Positions 53,207 to 61,020 of a DNA stretch of 64,000 nt are shown here, one piece after another. How positions within the stretch are numbered: the stretch's first letter is position 1; every line of letters starts with the position of its first letter. The notes beneath the pieces were generated by a model. The model was not told the DNA's origin, did not search any database, and saw only the letters and a list, made by a program, of their open reading frames with translations. The DNA lies in contig JAISMF010000005.1 in the NCBI GenBank assembly GCA_031276865.1, positions 1 through 64,000 on the forward strand, read 5' to 3'. The translations under genes were made by a program, and so were the position numbers. The stretch is from Deltaproteobacteria bacterium (GTDB taxonomy: Bacteria > Desulfobacterota > Desulfarculia > Adiutricales > Adiutricaceae).

Positions 53207-54769
53207 ATGCCCCGCCCTGAAAAACCCCTCCTTTCGGCCCTTCTCCTTTCCGCCGCCCTGACCCTCGTCTTCCTCCCGTCCGGTCCCGCCCGGGGGGCTC
53301 CAGGGGAAGCTTCCGCGTCTTCCCCCGCCGCCCCGGCTTCGGCCGCCCCGGCTCCCGCCGCTCCGGCTCCGGCCGCTCCGGCTCCGGCCGCCCCTGCCCC
53401 GGCCGCTCCGGCTCCGGCCGTTCCCGACCTTCGGGTCGTTCCCGCCCCCGAAGGCGTTCCGCCTTTGGTGACGGAGGAACGGGAGCTTGAGCCGGGCGAC
53501 AATCTGGGGAAGGTCCCCGAGGTCATACCCACGGGCTCGGAGTGGCTCAAATTCTGCGCCGGAGCCTCCACGGCGGATCTGGCCCTGGCCATCGCCCGGG
53601 GCGGGGACGCCAAATACAAGGATCCGGACGGCTTCACGACCCTGATGTCGGCCGCCGCCTATAATAGCGATCCGGGCACCCTTTCCATCCTTTTGAACAA
53701 CGGCGCCGATCTTAACGCCGTGGAGAAGAAATTCGGCTACAACGCCCTCTCCTTCGCCGCGGCCCAGAACAAGGATCCCGTGTTCGTGAACGTCCTCCTC
53801 TCCCAGGGGATGGACGTGGAATTCAAGGATCTGGAGGGGCGCACCCCCCTGATGCTCGCCTGCCTCAATCCCTCGATCCAGGTGGCCCTGGCCCTCCTCA
53901 AGGCCGGAGCCGATCCCGACGCCACCGACCACTCGGGCGAAGGACCCCTCATGCTCGCCGCGGCCTTCAATCCCAATTCCATGGTGACGAAGCTCCTTTT
54001 GGAGAAGGGGGCCGATTTCGAGCGGCGGAACAAAAACGGCGACACCCCGCTCTTGTACGCGGCCCTCAACCCCAATCCCGACGTGACCCTGGCCCTTTTG
54101 GACGCCGGAGCCGACCCCAAAATCGTGAACTCCTCAGGCGAGAGCGCCTTTTTACGGGCGGCCTCCATGAATCCCAACCCCCAGGTGCTCTCGCATCTGG
54201 CAAAACGCGGAGTCGATCCCTTTCTCACGGACGGAATGGGCGCCTCGGCGCTTTTCCGGGCGGCGCTCGGAAACGAGAATCCGGCCGTTCTCGAAAGGCT
54301 CCTTCAGTTCGGCCTCGACGTGAACGAGGAGCACCCCTCGGGGCTCACGCCGCTTATGGCCGCGGCCGGCAACCCCGAACCCGAGGTGGCCCGCTTTTTA
54401 ATCCTCCAGGGCGCCGAGGTGGAAAAGACCAACAAGGACGGGCGCACGGCTTTGATGCTCGCGGCCTGGCTCAATCCCAATCCGGCCGTGGTGAAAGTCC
54501 TTTTGGGAGCCGGCGCCGACCCCTCCCGGAAGGACCTTAACGGCCAGACGGCCTACGACGCGGCCCTAAAAAACGAGGCCGCGCCCGGGGCGGCGGAGCT
54601 TTTAGCCCCATGGAAGGAGTTCAGCATGGCCGGAAAGGGCGAGGCTCCTCACGCCGCCGAGCCGGGGAAGGCTCCGGCCGATCCCGAAGTTTCAAAGGCT
54701 CCGCCCGCGGCCGCCCCCGAGGCGGATACCGGCGCCGCCAATCCGGGCTCCACCGACGCTCCGATGTGA
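53207..54769 (+). CDS. Periplasmic ankyrin-repeat protein with a Pro/Ala linker
   Basis: A 520-residue secreted protein. Signal peptide about 1-32 (LLSALLLSAALTLVFLPSGP). Residues about 34-75 are Pro/Ala/Ser repeats (APAPAAPAPAAP). About 140-460 hold nine or ten ankyrin repeats of about 35 residues with a strikingly regular Asn-Pro-Asn-Pro loop between helices: ALNPNPDVTLALLDAGADPK, SMNPNPQVLSHLAKRGVDPF, AWLNPNPAVVKVLLGAGADP. The usual ankyrin TPLxxAA is kept (GRTPLMLACLNP). The C-terminus is Ala/Pro-rich again. Ankyrins mediate protein binding; which partner is unknown. It begins four bases after the glgC stop, so it is probably coupled to glgC, a surprising pairing of metabolism and envelope genes. 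Confidence 0.85.
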   Translation: MPRPEKPLLSALLLSAALTLVFLPSGPARGAPGEASASSPAAPASAAPAPAAPAPAAPAPAAPAPAAPAPAVPDLRVVPAPEGVPPLVTEERELEPGDNLGKVPEVIPTGSEWLKFCAGASTADLALAIARGGDAKYKDPDGFTTLMSAAAYNSDPGTLSILLNNGADLNAVEKKFGYNALSFAAAQNKDPVFVNVLLSQGMDVEFKDLEGRTPLMLACLNPSIQVALALLKAGADPDATDHSGEGPLMLAAAFNPNSMVTKLLLEKGADFERRNKNGDTPLLYAALNPNPDVTLALLDAGADPKIVNSSGESAFLRAASMNPNPQVLSHLAKRGVDPFLTDGMGASALFRAALGNENPAVLERLLQFGLDVNEEHPSGLTPLMAAAGNPEPEVARFLILQGAEVEKTNKDGRTALMLAAWLNPNPAVVKVLLGAGADPSRKDLNGQTAYDAALKNEAAPGAAELLAPWKEFSMAGKGEAPHAAEPGKAPADPEVSKAPPAAAPEADTGAANPGSTDAPM

Positions 54770-54919
54770 GCCGGCGGGGACGGGCGGATAAAAAATATTT
54801 CCTTTTTTCCTTATCCGGCGTTCCGGCGCCGACAAAGGCCTGGGGCCGTAGCGTCCCGCTTTGAAGCGCCCAGACGGCGGCGTTTTCATCTCGAAAAATA
54901 AGCCGGGTGTGTTGTTTCC

Positions 54920-55762
54920 ATGCTAAATAGGCGTTTCACCGTCATCCTCTGGATCCTCTTTTTCATCTTTCCCACCATTTGCATAGCCGTGACCGAGACC
55001 GCCGGCCGGGCGGAGGATTTATTCCGCTCGGGGCTAACTTTCGCGGGCGAGGCCGTGCCTTTGGGCCGGGTCGACGTCCACGAGTCCCTGGACCAGGAGC
55101 TTCTTCTTTTATCCGAGGCCAAGGCCAGGGTGTGGCTCACGCTTCGCCGCTCGGGTAGGTACCTTCCCGTAATCGAGAAGGCTTTGGACGGGGCGGAGGT
55201 CTCCCGGGATTTCAAATACCTCCCCATGGCCCTTTCCAATTTGGATCCCCTGTACCGCTCCGGCCAGAGGCGGGGCCTCTGGCGCCTTTCGGAAGGCGAG
55301 GCCGCCTCCATGGGCCTTTCCGTGAACAAGCTCGTGGACCAGAGGCTGGATCCGGAGGCCTCGTCCGCCGCCGCGGCCATTCGTCTAAAAACTCTTCGGA
55401 CCGGCTACGGATCCTGGACCATGGCGCTCGCGGCCTTCCTAGACGAGGACGCCCTGGCGGCGGCCGTCCTGGAGGCGGGGGGCGGGAAGGACTACTACCT
55501 TCTCTACGTCCCCGAGACGCTGGACAAGGCGGTGAGCCAGGTTATCGCCGGAAAGATCCTCTATTCCGACCCGGGGGTCTACGGCTACGGCCCCTCCAAG
55601 CCCTGGCCGGTTTTATCCCGCTCCGTCGTCCGCCTGGACGCGGCCTCCGACATGTACGAGCTGGCCCAGAGATACGGAACGGACTACAAAACCTTTCGGG
55701 ACATGAACCCCCACATCCTGACCGACGCCGCCCCGGCGGGAAGCTCGATCCACGTCCCCTAA
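54920..55762 (+). CDS. MltD-like lytic transglycosylase homologue lacking the catalytic Glu
   Basis: A 280-residue exported protein; the N-terminus (FTVILWILFFIFPTICIAVT) is a signal peptide. About residues 75-200 match the SLT/MltD fold: RYLPVIEKALDGAEVSRDFK, YLPMALSNLDPLY, GLWRLSEGEAASMGLSVNK, SSAAAAIRLKTLRTGYGSW and ALAAFLDEDALAAAV. In active enzymes the segment after LPxA reads ESG or ESA, where Glu is the only catalytic residue; here it is LSN (Leu105), so bond cleavage is not expected. The last 45 residues look like a degenerate LysM module (AASDMYELAQRYGTDYKTFR). It may bind peptidoglycan or regulate another transglycosylase. It follows the ankyrin gene by 150 bases. Confidence 0.75.
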   Translation: MLNRRFTVILWILFFIFPTICIAVTETAGRAEDLFRSGLTFAGEAVPLGRVDVHESLDQELLLLSEAKARVWLTLRRSGRYLPVIEKALDGAEVSRDFKYLPMALSNLDPLYRSGQRRGLWRLSEGEAASMGLSVNKLVDQRLDPEASSAAAAIRLKTLRTGYGSWTMALAAFLDEDALAAAVLEAGGGKDYYLLYVPETLDKAVSQVIAGKILYSDPGVYGYGPSKPWPVLSRSVVRLDAASDMYELAQRYGTDYKTFRDMNPHILTDAAPAGSSIHVP

Positions 55763-55804
55763 ACGCCGTCTAGGCTTTCCTCCGTCAAGGCGCCACCCGG
55801 ACGT

Positions 55805-55822
55805 CCGGCGGACGTCCGCCGG
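55805..55822. repeat. 18-bp perfect palindrome
   Basis: CCGGCGGACGTCCGCCGG reads the same on both strands, in the spacer between the MltD-like gene and polA. Without a following T run it is not a terminator; it may be a binding site or simply GC-rich chance. Confidence 0.35.
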
Positions 55823-55957
55823 GCCTTGGACCGTAGGGGCCTTAATTAGCTTGGTCTTTCCGGCCGCGAGATCCCGCCTTCTTCCAATCCCCCCGAACAA
55901 GCTCCGAACCGTCCGCGGCCCAACCGCCCTTGGAAACTGAAATAAAAAGCCAAACGC

Positions 55958-58741
55958 ATGCCGGATAAAAAAACCGTTTACCTCATGGACGCCTCGGCCT
56001 TCATCCACCGCTCCTTCCACGCCCTGGGATCCCTTTCCACCCGGGACGGGAGGCCCACCGGGGCCGTCTTCGGCTTCGTGAACTCCCTTCTGAAGCTGGA
56101 GCGGGAAAAAAAGCCGGAGTATTTGGGGATAGCCTACGACGGGAAGTCCTCCGCCGACGCCCGCAAAAAGATCTACCCCCAATACAAGGCCAACCGTCCG
56201 CCCATGGACGAGTCCTTGGCGGGCCAGCTTCCGTTCGTGTACCGCGTGGTGGAGGCCTTCGGGTTTCGGACGCTATCCCAGGATTTTCGGGAGGCGGACG
56301 ATCTAATCGCCGCCTACGCCCTTAAGTTTAAAAACGAGGGCCACCGGGTGGTCATCGTCTCCGGCGACAAGGATTTCTATCAGCTTTTAAGCGCGGACGT
56401 CTCCATGTACGATCCGGACTCTTCCAAAAAATCGGCCCTCACGTTGGAGGCCTTTAAGGAGCGCTTTTTGGGTTTGGAACCCCAAGACTTCCTGGAGATG
56501 CAGGCTTTAATGGGCGACTCCTCCGACAACATCCCCGGAGTGCCCAAAATAGGCGAGAAGACCGCCTTGAAGCTCATAGCCGAATTCCGCACCCTGGAGG
56601 GGCTCTACGCGAAGGCGGAGACCCTTAAATCCGAGCCGATCCGTAAATCCCTTCTGGAGAACAGGGAAAACGCCTTCCTCTCCCGGGAGCTCGCCCGTCT
56701 GGGGGGGGGCGTGGATACCCCTTTAACGCTTTCCGACTTCAAGCCCAAGGAGGCGGACAAAAAGACCCTCCATGGTATTTTCCTGGATTTGCAGTTCGCG
56801 CGGCTGGCCGAGGATTTCAAGGGCGACGCGGGGACGGAAAAGGCGGCCGGGCTGGGACTCGGGGGATTTTCCGGCGAGGGCTCCTTCGGGAAGGGGGAAA
56901 AGGCCAAGGTCGATAGGGACCGATATGTGGCGGTCCAGGACGAAAAGGCCTGGGAGCTTTTGGAGGAGGCCTTGCGAAGGACCGACAAGGTGGCTCTGGA
57001 CGTGGAGACCGACGGCCTCGTCCCTTTCACCTCCGGCGTGGCGGGGATAAGCCTCGCCACCGGCGAAAACGAGGCCTTCTACATACCCGTCGCTCACGCG
57101 CGGCTTCCCGAGGGCGGAAACCAGGATTTGCCGACGGCCCTTTCACGGCTGGGAAGACGTCTCGCGGACGGAAAAAAGGAGCTCTACGGCCAAAACGCCA
57201 AGTTCGACTGGCTCATACTCTCCCGCCACGGCTTGAAACTTCCCGCTCCCGCGGGCGATCCCATGATCGCCTCGTACCTTTTGGATCCCGACAAGGAGCG
57301 CAACCTGGACGCCCTTTCCCTGCGGCACCTCGACCACAAGACGATCTCCTTTAAAGACGTGGTGCCGGACAAAAAAGGAAGCTTTAAAAACGTCCCCCTT
57401 AAGGAAGCGACGAGGTATTCGGGGGAGGACGCCGATCTGGCTTTAAGGCTCTCCCTTTTACTCGACCGCGAGCTGGAAAAGGACGGGGCCCTCCACCGTC
57501 TCTACCGCCGGGTGGAGCTCCCGTTGGAAAAGCTCCTAGTCGAAATGGAGGAATCCGGTGTGCGGGTGGACGCCGGGGCTTTAAAGGAGATTTCCAAAGA
57601 TCTGGAGGGGAAGCTTAAAAGCGTCGCGGAAAAGATCTACGATCGCGCGGGAACGGTCTTCAACATCGCCTCGCCCAAGCAGGTGGGCGAGGTGCTCTTC
57701 GAGAGAATGAACCTCCCCTCCGGGAAAAAGACCACTAAAACCAAGAGCTACTCCACCGACAACGAGGTTTTAAGCGAGCTCGCCTCGGTGGATCCCATCG
57801 CCCAGCTTTTACTCGACTACCGGGAGCTCTCCAAACTTAAAAGCACCTACGCCGACAAGCTGCCCCTGGCGGTGAATCCGAACACCGGGCGCATCCACAC
57901 CTCCTTTAAGCAGACCCAGGCCGTGACCGGCCGCCTCGCCTCGGCGGATCCGAATTTGCAGAACATTCCGGCCAAAACGGAGGAGGGGAGGCGCATAAGG
58001 GAAGCCTTCCTCGCCCGGGAGGGCGCGGTTTTAATCTCCGCCGACTATTCCCAAATCGAGCTGCGGGTGATGGCGGAGTTTTCCCAAGACAAGGCCCTCA
58101 TACAGGCCTTTTTAAACGACGAGGACGTCCACTCCGAAACCGCCGCCCGGGTTTTCGGATTGAAACCCGGGGAGGTGGACCCCGAGTCCAGACGGAAGGC
58201 CAAGGCCATCAATTTCGGGATCATCTTCGGCCAGGGTCCCTTCGGGCTCGCGAAGGCGTTGAAAATATCCCAAGCCGAGGCCAGGGATTTCATCGATCTC
58301 TATTTCTCGCGGTTCCCCGGAGTGAAATCCTTCATGGAGGAGATAAAAAAGGAGGCGAAACGCGCCCAGATGGTTAGAACCCTTTTCGGCCGCCGACGCT
58401 TTCTTCCCAACATCTCGTCTAAAAACTACCAGCTCCGCGCCGAGGCCGAACGCATGGCCGTGAACACCCCCATCCAGGGAACGGCGGCCGACTTGATAAA
58501 AATCGCCATGCTCAGAGTGGACGAGCGTCTAAAAAGAGAAAACCTGGACGCCAGGATCCTTTTACAGGTCCACGACGAGCTAATCGTGGAGGCGGCGGAG
58601 GATCAGGGACCCAAAGCGGAGAAGGTATTGGCCGAGGAGATGGCCCTAGGCGATCTTCAAAAAACATTTCCCAACGTGAAACCCTTTAAAGTTCCCTTGA
58701 AGGTGGACACCTCCGTTTCCCGCCGCTGGTCCCACGCCTGA
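55958..58741 (+). CDS. polA: DNA polymerase I
   Basis: A 927-residue family A polymerase, complete. Residues about 1-290: 5'-3' exonuclease, with YLMDASAFIHRSFHAL, GRPTGAVFGFVNSLL, SGDKDFYQLLS and GDSSDNIPGVPKIGEKTALKL. About 310-510: 3'-5' proofreading domain with intact metal ligands, VALDVETDGLVPF, LYGQNAKFDWLIL and YSGEDADLALRL. About 560-927: polymerase, with TGRLASADPNLQNIP, LISADYSQIELRVMAEFSQD (motif A), RRKAKAINFGIIFGQGPFGL (O helix) and LLQVHDELIVEA (motif C). It performs repair synthesis and Okazaki-fragment processing. The ATG has a weak ribosome site. A G9 run at 56701-56709 lies inside the gene in frame. Confidence 0.96.
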   Translation: MPDKKTVYLMDASAFIHRSFHALGSLSTRDGRPTGAVFGFVNSLLKLEREKKPEYLGIAYDGKSSADARKKIYPQYKANRPPMDESLAGQLPFVYRVVEAFGFRTLSQDFREADDLIAAYALKFKNEGHRVVIVSGDKDFYQLLSADVSMYDPDSSKKSALTLEAFKERFLGLEPQDFLEMQALMGDSSDNIPGVPKIGEKTALKLIAEFRTLEGLYAKAETLKSEPIRKSLLENRENAFLSRELARLGGGVDTPLTLSDFKPKEADKKTLHGIFLDLQFARLAEDFKGDAGTEKAAGLGLGGFSGEGSFGKGEKAKVDRDRYVAVQDEKAWELLEEALRRTDKVALDVETDGLVPFTSGVAGISLATGENEAFYIPVAHARLPEGGNQDLPTALSRLGRRLADGKKELYGQNAKFDWLILSRHGLKLPAPAGDPMIASYLLDPDKERNLDALSLRHLDHKTISFKDVVPDKKGSFKNVPLKEATRYSGEDADLALRLSLLLDRELEKDGALHRLYRRVELPLEKLLVEMEESGVRVDAGALKEISKDLEGKLKSVAEKIYDRAGTVFNIASPKQVGEVLFERMNLPSGKKTTKTKSYSTDNEVLSELASVDPIAQLLLDYRELSKLKSTYADKLPLAVNPNTGRIHTSFKQTQAVTGRLASADPNLQNIPAKTEEGRRIREAFLAREGAVLISADYSQIELRVMAEFSQDKALIQAFLNDEDVHSETAARVFGLKPGEVDPESRRKAKAINFGIIFGQGPFGLAKALKISQAEARDFIDLYFSRFPGVKSFMEEIKKEAKRAQMVRTLFGRRRFLPNISSKNYQLRAEAERMAVNTPIQGTAADLIKIAMLRVDERLKRENLDARILLQVHDELIVEAAEDQGPKAEKVLAEEMALGDLQKTFPNVKPFKVPLKVDTSVSRRWSHA

Positions 58742-58949
58742 GGGCCGAGTATTTTTTAAAGCTTCCTGGAAAGGTCATGGCGGACGCGCTTCACATCCGG
58801 AGGATTCGGATACAAGCGCGCGGACTCGTTGTGGTTGTATTCAAATCGGTTTTTCTATATCGCGCCGGCGTATAACGTTTGTAACAACAGCGCTCTACGC
58901 GTTCGTCTTTCACTTTGCTGTTTCTAATATTTAACCACGGGAGAATGTC

Positions 58950-60195
58950 ATGAAGACGCGTTCAGGGAACTTTTTACCCCCCCCCCCCCCGGCATAGGGG
59001 AAGAGCCGGCCTGGCGGCGTTTTTCATAGCTGTCGCGGCTTTTTTGTTTTTTCTCGCCGGAGAACCCTTGGCGGCCCAGTCGATTCCGGTTGAAACTTTC
59101 ACGGAAGGGTGGCTTAAAAACGGAGCGCGAATTAGGATAAACCCATTTTTAAGCGAAGACGGAGATATTTACGGAGAGCTGGACGCCTTTATTCCTTTAT
59201 TCGACGGCGAAACATCGGCCTTCTTCGCTCAGCTGGGTTTGCGAAAAAGCTATGACGGATGGGTGGGAAACTTAGGGATGGGGCGTCGGTATTTCCCGAC
59301 CGATAATTTTTCCCTGGGTTACAATTTATTTTTCGATCATGATTTTTCCGAAAATCACAGCCGCATGGGGGCGGGCTTGGAGTTATGGCACAGCTTTTTA
59401 AGGCTGTCGTCGAACGCCTATATTCCTCTTTCTAACTGGAAACCCGTTCAAGACAACCGGTTCGGACTGATAGAAGAGAAGCCGGCGGGAGGATGGGACG
59501 CGCGACTTAAGGCGTATCTGCCTTTTTATCCCAACATCAGCCTGACAGGAGGTTTTTCACAATGGTACGGCGATTACGTCTTGAATTACAAGGACGCGGT
59601 GTCTAAAAAGTGCGCTAAAATATGGTCCTACGGTATTGAATTCACTCCCGTTAAAATGGTCACATTTTATTACCGCAGAAACATCGCGCGTTCGAACCCC
59701 GACAATTCCGAATACGGGATGTATCTGACCTACAATTTCGGCTCCGACATAAGCGTTCAGACGTCTCATGATCTAATCCCTCAATTAAGGGAGGTCGAAG
59801 CGTCCAGGCATGATTTCGTGGACAGGGAGAATCGGATAATACTAAACATACGGGCGAAAAACGACGCCGGGTCGAAATATGTTATCAACCCTAAGATCCT
59901 CTCGTTTACCGGCTATGATGAAGGCGGTTTTTCCAGCAGCATTGTCGGAACCGCGCAATATACCATAACGCCGGCGCCTCAATCGGGATGGAAAATATCT
60001 GAAACTAATATTGGTACCGCCACCAACAACATGTGTTCGTATACTTTTAATTCTTCAACAGGTATATTAGAATTGACTTGGTCTGGCGATTTATCCGGTA
60101 ACCGCGTATATCAGTTGTATATTAATTTCGCCGATGGTGATGATAATTTTATCGGTACCGTTTTTATCACATTGACTATGAATGATAATGTATAA
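58950..60195 (+). CDS. Inverse autotransporter (invasin/intimin-like) outer-membrane barrel, frame broken by a poly-C tract
   Basis: The coding body from about 58990 to the stop at 60195 encodes a signal peptide (LAAFFIAVAAFLFFLAGEPL ending AAQS) and an inverse-autotransporter beta-barrel: EGWLKNGARIRINPFLSEDG, FFAQLGLRKSYDGWVGNLGM, NFSLGYNLFFDHDFSENHSR, GMYLTYNFGSDI. A single C-terminal beta-rich passenger-like domain of about 100 residues (about 315-415) follows. The best start is ATG 58950, with GGGAG six bases upstream, but it meets a stop (TAG at 58995) because the 14 Cs at 58977-58990 put it one base out of frame. With 13 or 16 Cs the frame runs MKTRSGNFLPPPP into RHRGRAGLAAFF and on to the end. 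Family members attach cells to host or other cells. Confidence 0.8.
58977..58990 (+). repeat. 14-C homopolymer within the start of the invasin-like gene
   Basis: A run of 14 Cs, the longest homopolymer of the window, beginning ten codons after the ATG at 58950. Slippage by one base would switch the gene on or off. In this sequence it is in the off state. Sequencing error in such a run is also possible. Confidence 0.9.
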
Positions 60196-61020
60196 CCGTA
60201 CGGCTCGCATGTTTTTGATTTCGAGGATCCCGCCATGTCATGGATAGAGAATTTCATATTACGGGATCGGCTTTAGTTTGATGCGCCTCGGGCAATAGTT
60301 TCGCTGGAAGAAAGTGTATAATATTTCGTTTCTCCGCTAGGAGTGTCGTCCAATAACAGTCGCGCTATTAAAAAGATTATGACCGGGGACTCTCTTTTCT
60401 TGACAACGTTTTTAGCCTGGAGAAAGATACGTCGGTTTTCGTCCGAAGCGCGCTATGGGTTAATTTTTAACTTACGCCGATAAATCCCGCCTGCGTAACT
60501 AAAAAATTATGGCGGCGTATTGGATGTATTGGTCATTCGTAAATATTGAATTACTTCGCCTGCTCTGAGGTGAATAACGATCGATAAACGATGCTCGATT
60601 AGCTGTCGCTGGAAATTGAAATTTTTTCATCCTTATCTAAACGTTTTTAGCGAACGTTACCGGGGAGGAATACTTCCGCCCGCTCCCCTTGGGAAAAGCG
60701 TTTTAAAAGAGAAAAAATGAATGATCCGCCCCGATCCCCTGCCGGCCAAGCGTCCGAACTTGGATGAAAAACAACGTCCGTTCGGGTCATGCGGAGGAAA
60801 AGAGAGAGAGCCTTGAAAGAGCGCTATTTTTCGCCGGGAGTTTTCCTGTTTACCTAAAAAAGCTTGACTTTATGGGAAAGGAAACCTATAAAAAAACCGG
60901 GGAGCGGTGTTTTTCCGTCTCCGCCCGGCGTCCCGCCGCGCCTTGCGGCGGCTTTTTCCGCGCTTACTTCCGCCCGCCCGGCGCTCCGCTTGAGATTCCC
61001 GCGAGGATAAAATAACCGCC
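60196..61020. other. Gene-free spacer, AT-richer than the rest
   Basis: About 820 bases with stop codons in all frames. TTGACA at 60407 region with no -10 at standard distance, and TATAAT-like GTATAATATT near 60317. No gene, repeat or RNA is recognised. Its composition matches the invasin-like gene, suggesting both belong to one acquired segment. Confidence 0.45.

Noticed and set aside
56701-56709. G9 run inside polA as a phase switch
   Set aside because: The gene is essential and in frame; the run reads as glycine codons, and no surface role fits.
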